Below are positions 1 to 7,236 of a stretch of 22,331 nucleotides of DNA, one piece after another. The notes under the pieces were generated by a model. It was not told where the DNA came from. It made no database searches and worked only from the letters and a program-made list of their open reading frames with translations. A program made the translations under genes and the position numbers. Origin of the DNA: Hyphomicrobiaceae bacterium (GTDB lineage: Bacteria; Pseudomonadota; Alphaproteobacteria; Rhizobiales; Hyphomicrobiaceae); contig JAGRKR010000090.1 of the NCBI GenBank assembly GCA_020442225.1, forward strand, positions 1 through 22,331, given 5' to 3'. How positions within the stretch are numbered: position 1 is the first letter of the stretch; every line of letters starts with the position of its first letter.

Positions 1-687
1 GGTGCGAGGCAGGATGGCGCGGCGGAACTTGTCCTCGCTGGCCGTGCTGCGGCCCGAGCCGGCGTTGATGACGTCGACCATGATGTGAGGATCGAGACCG
101 GCCTTGACGCCGAGGGCGACCGCCTCGCAGGTGGCTGCAGTCACGGTCGCCGACAGGAGATTGTTCACCACCTTCATCATCTGGCCCTGCCCTGGCTCGG
201 GACCGATGTAGAAGGGCCGGCCGATCACCTCCATCATCGGCCAGAGGCGATCACAGTCGGCCTTGCTGCCGGCCAGCATAACCGCCAGGGTGCCGCGCTC
301 GGCCCCGCGAACGCCGCCGCTGACTGGCGCGTCGACCGACCTGATGCCTTTCTCGGCCAACCTGCGGGCGATATCGGCGGCCTTGCGCGGGCCGGTCGTC
401 GAAAGGTCCACGAACACCTTGCAGGCGCCGCCGTCCGCCACGCCCTCCGCCCCCAGCGCCACGAGGTCGACTACCTCCGGCCGCGGCAGGCTGACCAGGA
501 CGATCTCGGTCTGCGCCGCCACGTCACGCGGCGACTTCGCCCGCTTCGCGCCCTTGTTGACGATCGCCCCGAGTGCCGCCTCGTCGACATCGTAGGCGAC
601 GACCTCGTAGCCGTCCGCCATGAGCCGTCCCGACATGGGAAAGCCCATGCGGCCGATGCCTACGAACCCGATCCGTCCCTTGCTCAT
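1..687 (-). CDS. NAD(P)-dependent oxidoreductase, 3-hydroxyisobutyrate dehydrogenase family (3' end outside window)
   Basis: The first 229 residues of a beta-hydroxyacid dehydrogenase are visible; the C-terminus lies beyond base 1. Seen: an N-terminal Rossmann glycine motif GFVGIGRMG (residues 7-15), the family signature DAPVSGG (119-125), and the catalytic-lysine segment GQMMKVVNN with Lys172, followed by the start of the all-helical C-terminal domain. Such enzymes oxidise small 3-hydroxy acids (3-hydroxyisobutyrate, tartronate semialdehyde, related compounds) with NAD(P) in the cytosol. Which substrate is used cannot be decided here. The ATG at 687 is preceded by an AGAGGGAGC ribosome-binding site. 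The gene is divergent from the PAS-like gene at 959. About 60-70 residues are expected to be missing for a family length near 290-300. Confidence 0.9.
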   Translation of the reverse strand, partial: MSKGRIGFVGIGRMGFPMSGRLMADGYEVVAYDVDEAALGAIVNKGAKRAKSPRDVAAQTEIVLVSLPRPEVVDLVALGAEGVADGGACKVFVDLSTTGPRKAADIARRLAEKGIRSVDAPVSGGVRGAERGTLAVMLAGSKADCDRLWPMMEVIGRPFYIGPEPGQGQMMKVVNNLLSATVTAATCEAVALGVKAGLDPHIMVDVINAGSGRSTASEDKFRRAILPRT

Positions 688-958
688 GCTCCCTCTTTCC
701 TCTTGTTCGTGCCGCGAGCCGTCCGTGGAATTCTGCTCGAAGCAACAGGCCTGCGTTCAATTAATCTTAGCAAATCCAGCGTCAAATGGGTGGCTGCCCA
801 ATACCTCAATTCGCGAGCGCGGGCGCGGGCGCTCGACCGGCTGCGACGTCTGGTCCACCCCCCATCGGACCGACATGGCCGGACGAGCCGCCCACCCCGC
901 GATCGCGAAGACAGGTGCTTGGCGTTCAATCGGCGCCACCAAGCCAGTCGAGTTCGGC
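688..958. promoter_or_regulatory. Divergent intergenic region between dehydrogenase and PAS-like gene
   Basis: This 271-base spacer separates two divergent starts and should carry both promoters. On the minus strand a TTGACG hexamer (plus-strand bases 780-785) sits upstream of an AT-rich patch at about 757-775 and could serve the dehydrogenase, but no good -10 box follows at the right distance. A perfect 7-bp inverted repeat, CGAGCGC at 814-820 and GCGCTCG at 829-835 with an 8-base GC loop, could fold but has no T-tract. I see no convincing gene in the spacer. An open frame runs upstream of 959 from base 620, but it overlaps the dehydrogenase N-terminus and reads as low-complexity sequence. 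Confidence 0.4.
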
Positions 959-1822
959 ATGACCCAGCACTTGATCGACGACGAGGGAGAACTCTGGAGT
1001 AGCCCGTCGCAGGCCCTGCGCGCGCGCTTCGAGACCCCGTATTGCGGCAGCGAGTTCGAGGACTTCCTGGTCCGGAATTTCGGCTACATCGCCGTCACCC
1101 GGCGCAATCGCTCGATCCGGGTGCGCGTGCGTCCGGCGCGCGCCAGCGAGAAGGCGCTCTATCGCCTCGTGTTCCTGCTGTTCGAGAGCAGCTCCGAGCG
1201 CGTGGCGCTGAGCACGCTCGCGGAGGACCAGAGCGACTGGCAGGATGCCCTGTTCACAGATTCGGCCGACGCCATCGCCCGCATCATGATGCTGTCCAGC
1301 GACGCGCAGGACCCGCGCCCGGATGCGTTCTTCTCCCGGCCGCGCGCGCTCGACGGGCTCGGCCCCGCCAATCCGTTCGTGCCGCTGATCGAGCATTGGC
1401 GCGCGCGCAGCGGACACTTCGAGCGCACATCGTTTCTCGAGCGGCTCGTGGGACCGCTGCAGGACCGCTACCTCATGATCCGCCTCGATGGCCGGTCCGA
1501 GCGCCTTTCCTTCGAGGAAGTCGGCGGCGGCTTTCCTCTGCTGGATCGCAGCTGGCTGGACAATTTCACGGGCGTGCGCGTCGAGGACCAGCCGGACTAC
1601 TACTACGCGCGATGGGTCGCCGAGAGCTATCGGCACGCCGCGAAGATGCCGATACCGACGGTGCACGACATCGACGCACTCGTGCGGCGCCCGAAGCTCG
1701 GCACCAAGCGCCTGCGCTATCAGCGGCTGATCCTTCCATTCACGCGCGAGGACGGATCGACGCTGATGCTGGGCTCGTCCTTCCTCGACGAGTCGATCAA
1801 CCTTCGCATCAAGGCGTCTTGA
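959..1822 (+). CDS. PAS_5-like domain protein
   Basis: The predicted protein has 287 residues. The C-terminal half (about 135-280) resembles the alphaproteobacterial PAS_5 family (PF07310): it opens with a PLIEHWRARSG-like helix, has a FTGVRVEDQPDYYYARWVAE segment typical of the family's central helix, and ends in a RLILPF...DGSTLMLG strand pair. The N-terminal half also contains a VRVRPARA...YRLVFLLFE segment that may be a second, diverged copy; this is an inference. No output domain, membrane segment or signal peptide is visible. The ATG at 959 is chosen over the longer open frame because that extension is not protein-like. The stop lies 23 bases from the end of the convergent gene at 1846. 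The ligand and role are unknown. Confidence 0.75.
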   Translation: MTQHLIDDEGELWSSPSQALRARFETPYCGSEFEDFLVRNFGYIAVTRRNRSIRVRVRPARASEKALYRLVFLLFESSSERVALSTLAEDQSDWQDALFTDSADAIARIMMLSSDAQDPRPDAFFSRPRALDGLGPANPFVPLIEHWRARSGHFERTSFLERLVGPLQDRYLMIRLDGRSERLSFEEVGGGFPLLDRSWLDNFTGVRVEDQPDYYYARWVAESYRHAAKMPIPTVHDIDALVRRPKLGTKRLRYQRLILPFTREDGSTLMLGSSFLDESINLRIKAS

Positions 1823-1845
1823 CGCCGGCGGCCTCTGCTTCGGCC

Positions 1846-2613
1846 TCAGCGCTCGCTGCCGACGCGATGGCGCCAATCGCCGCCGGAGTCCTGCGGTGCG
1901 AGAAACCGCTCGAGATCGTCGACGAGTTCCTGCGTCTCCATCCAGGCGAACGCGAAATTGACCGTGCCGCGCGGCGAATTGCGCCAGAGCACCGACCAGT
2001 CCACGTGGTTGTAGCCGTTCCGCCCGGTGATGCCGCCTTTCATCACGGCCTCGGCCATGATCGCGACGGTCAGGTTGCTGTTCCAGCGCGTATGGGCATA
2101 GGCCCGGCAGATGCGCGGCAGGATCGCGGATAGCTGGCGGCCGCGAAAGTCGGGTCGATACCAGACCCCGCCGGAAAACACGACACGGCCGACGATGTCG
2201 TGGGTCGCCCTCGCCGTGACGATGCAAGCTTCGTCCTGCCGGCGTGTGCGCTCGGGATCGGCGTAGAACAGCCGCAGGCTCGTGGCTTCCTCGTAGAAGT
2301 TGGTGTCCTGCCAATCGAACACGCGAGCAGCCTGCGTCGCCACCACCGCCCCGTTGCTGTCGCGGCCGATGATGCAGAAGCCGTTGGTCGCCCCCGCGCC
2401 ACCGAGCCGCGGATGGAACGTGGCAATAAGCGGCGTCCAACTCTCGCGATTCTGCGCGTTGATCTCGACCAGATCGTCGAAGCTGGCGAAAGACAGCGAC
2501 ACGCCCTTGAGCTTGGCCTGTGCCTCCGCCTTCAGGAAGAAGCGGCCGAGCAGATCGCTCGGGCCATGGTCGACTCTGATCTCGGAAAGCAGACTGCGCT
2601 CACGGACGGACAT
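1846..2613 (-). CDS. Conserved-looking hypothetical protein, possibly GNAT-fold
   Basis: A 255-residue soluble protein that I do not recognise with certainty. The N-terminal 60 residues are mostly helical (LLGRFFLKAEAQAKLKGVSL). The middle (about 85-125) has alternating strands such as NGFCIIGRDSNGAVVATQAAR, a pattern that recalls an acetyltransferase core. Around 150-165 there is YRPDFRGRQLSAILPRICRA, whose RGRQL followed by a helix is reminiscent of the GNAT acetyl-CoA pyrophosphate loop. The match is weak, so acyltransferase is only a hypothesis. It is convergent with the PAS-like gene (23 bases between stops). The ATG at 2613 is supported by a plausible promoter at 2656-2684. Confidence 0.75.
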   Translation of the reverse strand: MSVRERSLLSEIRVDHGPSDLLGRFFLKAEAQAKLKGVSLSFASFDDLVEINAQNRESWTPLIATFHPRLGGAGATNGFCIIGRDSNGAVVATQAARVFDWQDTNFYEEATSLRLFYADPERTRRQDEACIVTARATHDIVGRVVFSGGVWYRPDFRGRQLSAILPRICRAYAHTRWNSNLTVAIMAEAVMKGGITGRNGYNHVDWSVLWRNSPRGTVNFAFAWMETQELVDDLERFLAPQDSGGDWRHRVGSER

Positions 2614-2655
2614 GTTGGACTCGGGGGACGTTCCGGTAAGGTTGCCACTTTAACT

Positions 2656-2684
2656 ATTTTTAAACCTTAGCTCGCACTATTCAA
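2656..2684 (-). promoter_or_regulatory. Candidate sigma-70 promoter for the hypothetical gene 1846-2613
   Basis: Reading the minus strand, TTGAAT (plus 2679-2684) is followed after exactly 17 bases by AAAAAT (plus 2656-2661), inside the most AT-rich stretch of this intergenic region and about 40 bases upstream of the ATG at 2613. The match to consensus is moderate, so this is a candidate only. Confidence 0.35.
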
Positions 2685-2743
2685 GCCGGCGCTGGGAATT
2701 TTGCCCTTCCACTCTCCGAGACACGTGGATTTCAAACGAAGAT

Positions 2744-2763
2744 TGCAGTAAAGTGACACTGCA
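2744..2763. promoter_or_regulatory. Candidate operator: 6-8-6 inverted repeat upstream of the XRE gene
   Basis: TGCAGT (2744-2749) and ACTGCA (2758-2763) form a perfect inverted repeat spaced by 8 bases, with a smaller nested palindrome AGTGACACT inside (2752-2760). It ends 36 bases before the ATG of the XRE regulator and lies between divergent genes. This is the layout expected for an autoregulatory site of a dimeric HTH protein. Binding is inferred, not shown. Confidence 0.4.
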
Positions 2764-2799
2764 TCCATCACAGCCACCCAGTGTTGCGTACGAGATCCC

Positions 2800-3258
2800 A
2801 TGACAGATTCCGCCCCCCAGAAGCCCGGCCGCGGACGCTCTCCGGCCCGCAAGCCAACCGACATCGACGCGCATGTCGGCAGCCGCCTGCGCTTTCGCCG
2901 GACCATGATGCAGATGAGCCAGGAGCAACTGGCCGAGAAACTGGGGATCACCCACCAGCAGGTGCAGAAGTATGAGACCGGCGTCACGCGCATGAGCGCG
3001 TCCCGTCTCGTGGAGGCTGCCCGCCAGCTCGACGTGCCGACACGCTGGTTCTTCGAGAACCTCGACCAGGAGGCACGCGACGCGGGTGTGGCGGGAGAGG
3101 ACGGCGCGGCCGACGCGAGCAACACCACGCTCGACCGCGATGGCCGGGAGTTGCTGCGTCTCTACTACAGCATTTCGGAGACGGGCATGCGCCGCAAGCT
3201 GGTGCAGATGGCCCGCGTGCTGGCCTCCGAGCCGGTGAAGAAGAGCGAAGCCGGCTGA
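2800..3258 (+). CDS. XRE-family transcriptional regulator (PraR/SinR-like)
   Basis: A 152-residue DNA-binding protein. Residues 1-22 are a basic, disordered tail. Residues 24-86 form a Cro/C1-type helix-turn-helix: IDAHVGSRLRFRR, then MSQEQLAEKLGI, then the recognition-helix region THQQVQKYETG (51-61), then SASRLVEAARQLDVP and WFFENL. This arrangement matches the rhizobial PraR/SinR-like group, whose members control quorum sensing, surface and symbiosis traits; the target set here is unknown. The C-terminal 60 residues contain a helical LLRLYYSISETGMRRKLVQMARVL segment, also typical of the group. The gene appears monocistronic. The ribosome-binding site is weak (ACGAG), and a candidate operator sits upstream at 2744-2763. 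Confidence 0.9.
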   Translation: MTDSAPQKPGRGRSPARKPTDIDAHVGSRLRFRRTMMQMSQEQLAEKLGITHQQVQKYETGVTRMSASRLVEAARQLDVPTRWFFENLDQEARDAGVAGEDGAADASNTTLDRDGRELLRLYYSISETGMRRKLVQMARVLASEPVKKSEAG

Positions 3259-3363
3259 GACCGGCCGGCGCTCACCGATCGTCTGGCGTCGTCGACAGGA
3301 TCGATCGACGCGTCATCGCCCCAAGCCCCTGAATAACGGGATTTTCGCCTCGTGCGCGCCGCG

Positions 3364-3714
3364 TCAGCGCGTCGCCTGGCGCCTGACGTCCGGGCGTTCC
3401 GTGTCGCTGCTCGCGTTCTGCCAGTCCACCCGTCGCGCCGTCAGGACGAGAGGTGTGCGCTCCGAGAGCTGCACGAGATGGCGCAGCTTGCGCCTCACGT
3501 CGACCAACTCGACTTTCACATATTCGCCGACCCGCTCCCCTTCCTCGGCGATCGCCAGGTCGACCCAGCGATATGCGATGTCGGGCAGCACGCCATTCGC
3601 GACCTGCTCGACGAGCCAGCGGCCACCTCCGACCACCGGATCGCCCGATGGCCAATCTCGCGCAATGATCCCGCGGGACTGTGACGAGACCAAATCTGAC
3701 ACCGGAGTGCGCAT
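3364..3714 (-). CDS. Small hypothetical protein
   Basis: A 116-residue frame that I do not recognise. Its centre is protein-like: RWLVEQVANGVLPDIAYRW, then VDLAIAEEGERVGEYVKVELVDVRRKLRHL, then SERTPLVLTARRVDW. The codons keep the G/C-rich third positions of real neighbours, which argues for coding. The frame stays open to 3909, but the upstream extension is low complexity, so the ATG at 3714 (weak GAAGAAG upstream) is preferred; another ATG lies near 3798. No membrane segment or known motif is visible. It is convergent with the XRE gene. Confidence 0.5.
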   Translation of the reverse strand: MRTPVSDLVSSQSRGIIARDWPSGDPVVGGGRWLVEQVANGVLPDIAYRWVDLAIAEEGERVGEYVKVELVDVRRKLRHLVQLSERTPLVLTARRVDWQNASSDTERPDVRRQATR

Positions 3715-4079
3715 CCTGATACTTCTTCGCAGAGGGCGTGGCGAAGCCCGCTCCTCATGCAGCCCGACTGGGGCGCCGCGATTACCGCGTGGCATCATCG
3801 CGCCCCGCTGCGACCCTTGCCGGTAGCGCCGCCGGCCGGAGGTCGTGGCGATCGAAGACAGTGAAGCAGCACGAATACAGTAGGAATAAATACAAATCCC
3901 GTCACCCAACCAAAGTTAGGAATATTCGGTTGTAGACGACGATGATTTACACTCAGAAGTTCAAGAGCGGATACATGCTCGCCTGAAGCATAAGTCCTGA
4001 AGTCGACGGCGAGTATTTCCGCTTGAAATCGGGCGCCGGGCCTGCGGCCACCGCCGGTCGCGAACCGGCATGCGAGACC
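3715..4079. other. Long intergenic region with an AT-rich island
   Basis: About 365 bases without a supported gene. Bases 3860-3960 are much richer in A/T than anything else in the window and contain an 8-bp palindrome GAATATTC (3920-3927) flanked by CAACC (3907-3911) and GGTTG (3928-3932). This may be the promoter region of the small hypothetical gene, or the remnant of a foreign insert. I see no tRNA, repeat array or recognisable small RNA in it. Confidence 0.45.
4053..4069 (-). terminator. Hairpin just past the transporter gene, possible terminator
   Basis: Perfect 6-bp stem GCCGGT (4053-4058) / ACCGGC (4064-4069) with a 5-base loop, starting 10 bases beyond the TAA of the EamA gene. It lacks a T-tract on the minus strand, so intrinsic termination is uncertain. 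Confidence 0.35.
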
Positions 4080-5042
4080 TTAGCGGCGGGGGCGCCCGTG
4101 CCGCCGCATGCCGGCCGCCACGATGATGATGTTTCCCGCGATCACGACCAGCATGACGAGCAGGAGCTGCCGGCCGCTCGGAGCCGCCGCGATCAGTGAG
4201 CCGGCATGCGCCGCCTCCTGCAGGATCAGCGTCATCAGGGGCACGAAGGCGCTGGCGGCGACGAAGCTTTCCGTCGAGATCTTGAGCACGGCCGAGAACA
4301 TCAGCAGGTTCATCGCCGTCAGCACGAGCCCGCCGAACAGAACCGCCAGCAGAACCGTGAGGGGGCGCGTCAGGTCGGTGAACACGGGCAGACCCGGCAC
4401 CGGCGCCAGCAGGCCGTAGCGCACCAGGACCATGCCCGCGACGAGCACGGCGAAACCGGCAAGCGCCGCGACGAGCACGACCTGGCCCGTCACCGACAGC
4501 TTCTCCCGGACGCCGAGCGCCGCGCGATTCCAGGGGTGCAACTCGGCCGAGAAGCTGCGCAGCGCGAACATCAGCGACGATGCACCGACCGTCGCCAGGA
4601 TCGGCCCGAGCGCACGCCCCGACTGAATGGCGAGGAGCCACGCGATGCCGGCCAGCACGATGCCTGCGCCGAGCAGGCGCAAGCCGTCCGGTCGGCGGCC
4701 CAGGGCAAGCCAGCCGATCGCCATGGAGAGCGGGATCGAGAACCGCACGAAGATGCTGGCCTCGGCAGGGTCGGCATAGCTGATCGCCAGATAGTAGAAG
4801 ATCTCCATGCCGATCGTCGTCGCCCCGAACAACCAGGTCATCGGCAGGCGCACGATCTCGCGAAGCCGGGTCGGCCGCCGCGACAGCACGATGAGCGCCA
4901 CCGCCGCCACCAGCATCGCCTCGAGCACGAAGGCGAAGGTGTTGACGCCGTGCTCGTTGGCGTAGGCGTAGGCGATGTTGAGGATGCCGATGCAGAGCAC
5001 GTAGAGGCCCGCCTCGAGCCAGCCGCCGGCGCTCCCGCTCAT
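4080..5042 (-). CDS. DMT-superfamily (EamA) transporter
   Basis: A 320-residue, very hydrophobic protein with about ten predicted membrane helices in two EamA-like halves. The first half includes LYVLCIGILNIAYAYANEHG, then EAMLVAAVALIVL, and WLFGATTIGMEIFYYLAISY followed by ADPAEASIFVRFSIPLSMAI, the usual small-residue packing of the fourth helix pair. The last helix ends in a basic tail (RRHGRPRR), consistent with a cytoplasmic C-terminus. Family members export metabolites, amino acids or nucleosides; the substrate is unknown. The start at 5042 overlaps the rsmD stop by four bases (ATGA), so it is translationally coupled to rluB-rsmD. The coupling probably reflects co-expression rather than a role in ribosome modification. 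Confidence 0.88.
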   Translation of the reverse strand: MSGSAGGWLEAGLYVLCIGILNIAYAYANEHGVNTFAFVLEAMLVAAVALIVLSRRPTRLREIVRLPMTWLFGATTIGMEIFYYLAISYADPAEASIFVRFSIPLSMAIGWLALGRRPDGLRLLGAGIVLAGIAWLLAIQSGRALGPILATVGASSLMFALRSFSAELHPWNRAALGVREKLSVTGQVVLVAALAGFAVLVAGMVLVRYGLLAPVPGLPVFTDLTRPLTVLLAVLFGGLVLTAMNLLMFSAVLKISTESFVAASAFVPLMTLILQEAAHAGSLIAAAPSGRQLLLVMLVVIAGNIIIVAAGMRRHGRPRR

Positions 5043-5647
5043 GACTCGGCCGTGCCGGTTACAGCGGTCGGCCCGTCGCCAGCCCGCGCGGGGGCATGGC
5101 GCAGGAACAGCACGACGGTGTCCCCGTAGGCGCGCTCGTCGCACAGCTCGAATTCGACGGGGAATGCGATGTCGATGCCCCGGCGCTCCTCGACGATGGC
5201 GACGGCGCCCGGCTTGAGCCAGCCGCCGGCCGCAGCCGATGCCAGCGCCGGTCCGGCAAGCCCCTTGCCGTAGGGCGGATCGAGAAACACGAGATCGAAC
5301 GCCGCCATGCCGCCGGCCGGGCCGAGGTCCGTCGCGTCACGTCGAAAGATCTTGCTGATCCCGGTGGCCGCCAGGGCTTCGACGTTGCGGCGGATCAGGC
5401 CACGGGCCTCCGCGTCGCTTTCGACGAACAGGCACCAGGCGGCGCCCCGCGACAGCGCCTCGAGACCGAGTGCGCCGGTGCCGGCGAACAGATCCAGCAC
5501 GCGCGCGCCCTCGAGCGGCACGTCTTGAAAGGTGTGCGCCAGGATGTTGAAAACCGCTTCGCGCACGCGATCCGACGTGGGCCGGATCGCCCCGTCGTCG
5601 GGCGCGACGAGCGCGCGTCCCTTGAGACGTCCGCCGACGATCCTCAC
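5039..5647 (-). CDS. rsmD: 16S rRNA (guanine(966)-N(2))-methyltransferase RsmD
   Basis: A 202-residue SAM-dependent methyltransferase that modifies G966 of 16S rRNA in the small subunit. Seen: N-terminal MRIVGGRLKGR and RPTSDRVREAVFNIL, both hallmark RsmD segments; SAM motif I LDLFAGTGALGLEALSRG (51-68); acidic motif VESDAEA (75-81); catalytic DPPYGKG (123-129). Length matches the family (about 190-200). The start codon is GTG at 5647, sharing GTGA with the rluB stop, so the two are coupled. The last 15 residues are a non-conserved tail overlapping the transporter start. Confidence 0.96.
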   Translation of the reverse strand: MRIVGGRLKGRALVAPDDGAIRPTSDRVREAVFNILAHTFQDVPLEGARVLDLFAGTGALGLEALSRGAAWCLFVESDAEARGLIRRNVEALAATGISKIFRRDATDLGPAGGMAAFDLVFLDPPYGKGLAGPALASAAAGGWLKPGAVAIVEERRGIDIAFPVEFELCDERAYGDTVVLFLRHAPARAGDGPTAVTGTAES

Positions 5648-6582
5648 GGGCGCGACCGCCTTTCCCTGCCGGCGGCGGCAGGCTTGCGCACCTTGTTGCG
5701 GGGCCGGGCCTGCGCTCCCTCATTCTCACGCGCCACCGGCGGCGCAGCGGGCAACGGACCGAGCAGGCCGAACGTGTCCGCGAGCCGCTTGCCGAGCTGA
5801 TCGGCCAGGACGCGCCGGCGCACCTCCTCCGCCGCGCCGGGCACGAGGTCGAGCAGTTGGAACGGCCCGTAGGAGATGCGGATGAGCCGGTTCACGTCGA
5901 GCCCGAGCACCCCGAGAATCTTGCGCACCTCGCGGTTCTTGCCCTCGCGCAGGCCGAGCGTCAGCCAGACGTTGGCCCCCTGAACTCGATCGAGCGTCGC
6001 CTCGACGGACCCGTAGCGCACGCCCTCCACCACGATGCCGTCCTTGAGTTTGTCGAGCCGCGCCTGATCGACCTGGCCGTGCGCGCGAACACGGTAGCGG
6101 CGCAGCCAGCCGGTCGACGGCAGCTCGAGATGTCGCGCCAGCGCGCCGTCCGTCGTGAGCAGCAGCAGCCCCTCGGTGTTGAAGTCGAGCCGCCCCACGG
6201 AGACGACCCGCGGCAGCCCGTCCGGCAGGCGCTCGAACACCGTCGGCCGCCCCTGCGGATCGCGATGCGTGGTCACCTGCCCCTTCGGCTTGTAGTAGCG
6301 CCACAGCCGCACCGGCTCCGGCTGCGGCAGCGCCTTGCCGTCCACCTCGATCAGGTCCTTCGGAGTCACGACGTGGGCGGGCGTGTCCAGCGTCTTGCCA
6401 TTGACGGAGACCCGTCCGGCCTGGATCCAGCGTTCGGCCTCGCGGCGCGAGCACAAGCCGGCGCGCGCCATCGCCTTGGCGATCCGCATCTCGCCGTCGT
6501 CGTCGCCTGGGGCCGTCTCGCGTGACGGTCGCGTCCTGGCCGCTCCGCCGCGAGCGGGTTGACCGCGCTTGCCTGATTGCAT
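5644..6582 (-). CDS. rluB: Ribosomal large-subunit pseudouridine synthase, RluB/RsuA family
   Basis: A roughly 312-residue pseudouridine synthase of the RsuA/RluB/E/F group, predicted to isomerise a uridine in 23S rRNA helix 80. Seen: a basic N-terminal extension (1-30); an S4 RNA-binding domain (about 32-80) with RIAKAMARAGLCSRREAE; the linker YYKPKGQVTTHRDPQGRPTV; the catalytic-aspartate motif GRLDFNTEGLLLLT (Asp133); RRYRVRAHG; and GKNREVRKIL near 215. The C-terminal 60 residues are basic and disordered, as is common in alphaproteobacterial RluB. ATG 6582 is taken as start; a GTG immediately before it (6585) is equally possible. It heads the rluB-rsmD-EamA operon. Confidence 0.93.
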   Translation of the reverse strand: MQSGKRGQPARGGAARTRPSRETAPGDDDGEMRIAKAMARAGLCSRREAERWIQAGRVSVNGKTLDTPAHVVTPKDLIEVDGKALPQPEPVRLWRYYKPKGQVTTHRDPQGRPTVFERLPDGLPRVVSVGRLDFNTEGLLLLTTDGALARHLELPSTGWLRRYRVRAHGQVDQARLDKLKDGIVVEGVRYGSVEATLDRVQGANVWLTLGLREGKNREVRKILGVLGLDVNRLIRISYGPFQLLDLVPGAAEEVRRRVLADQLGKRLADTFGLLGPLPAAPPVARENEGAQARPRNKVRKPAAAGRERRSRP

Positions 6583-6596
6583 CACATGGGTTCCAG

Positions 6597-6602
6597 ATTA
6601 TC
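6597..6602 (-). promoter_or_regulatory. Candidate -10 element for the rluB operon
   Basis: GATAAT on the minus strand (plus ATTATC), five of six bases matching TATAAT, lies 15 bases upstream of the rluB ATG. No good -35 box is seen at 16-18 bases, and the very short leader makes this tentative. Confidence 0.3.
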
Positions 6603-6723
6603 GAGCAGGCTCGCCACAGATGTACTGGCCGCGCCCCGGCGACCTGCTCCAAGTCCAAGATCGAGAGCCTGATCGCCCGTTCGCTGGAACCTTCCGCAGT
6701 CCCAGCCCGGACGAACAGGCGCC

Positions 6724-6729
6724 AGGAGA
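6724..6729 (+). promoter_or_regulatory. Ribosome-binding site fixing the tadA start
   Basis: AGGAGA followed by 8 bases and the ATG at 6738. This decides against the longer open frame that extends upstream to 6522, which would overlap rluB. Confidence 0.7.
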
Positions 6730-6737
6730 CCCTCTTT

Positions 6738-7202
6738 ATGGCATCCCGTCGGGATTCGAGCCACATGGACCTTGCTTTCGCCGAGGCCGAGGCCGCGGCC
6801 GAGCGCGGCGAGGTGCCCATCGGGGCCGTGATCGTCGGCGCGGATGGCCACGTGCTGGCCAGTGCCGGCAACCGCACGCGCGAGCTCAACGACCCGACCG
6901 CCCACGCCGAGCTCCTGGCGATCCGCGCCGCCTGCGCCGCCCAGGGCAGCCAGCGTCTCTCCAACGCCGACCTCTACGTCACGCTCGAACCCTGTCCGAT
7001 GTGCGCCGCCGCGATTTCGTTCGCGCGGGTGCGGCGGCTCTATTTCGGGGTTTCCGATCCCAAGGGCGGCGCCGTCGAGAACGGCACGCGCTACTTCTCG
7101 AGCGCCATCTGCCATCATGCCCCCGAGGTCTACGGCGGCATTGACGAGAGCCGCAACCAGCGCCTTCTGCAGGCATTCTTCAAGACGCTGCGCGACGGCT
7201 AG
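6738..7202 (+). CDS. tadA: tRNA-specific adenosine deaminase TadA
   Basis: A 154-residue zinc deaminase that converts A34 to inosine in tRNA-Arg(ACG), an essential cytosolic step. Seen: the zinc/catalytic motif HAE (His56, Glu58, in PTAHAELLAIR) and the second zinc motif EPCPMC (Cys86, Cys89), plus GEVPIGAVIV, DLYVTLEP and the substrate-loop GVSDPKGGAVENG. Length matches bacterial TadA. It is divergent from the rluB operon, an arrangement familiar in alphaproteobacteria, and convergent with the EVE gene (34 bases between stops). Confidence 0.96.
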   Translation: MASRRDSSHMDLAFAEAEAAAERGEVPIGAVIVGADGHVLASAGNRTRELNDPTAHAELLAIRAACAAQGSQRLSNADLYVTLEPCPMCAAAISFARVRRLYFGVSDPKGGAVENGTRYFSSAICHHAPEVYGGIDESRNQRLLQAFFKTLRDG

Positions 7203-7236
7203 AGCGTGGCTCGCACGCTTGCGTCGACGGGCGCTG

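Noticed and set aside
814..835. GC-only inverted repeat as a transcription terminator
   Set aside because: It lies between two divergent starts, so no transcript would need to end there, and no T-tract follows.
620..958. N-terminal extension of the PAS-like gene back to base 620
   Set aside because: It overlaps the start of the divergent dehydrogenase, reads as low-complexity Arg/Pro/Ser-rich sequence, and the PAS-like protein is coherent from ATG 959.
3250..3269. GCCGGC/GCCGGC hairpin at the XRE stop codon as terminator
   Set aside because: The stem is six bases, overlaps the stop codon and lacks a T-tract; short GC palindromes of this kind are expected by chance in such DNA.
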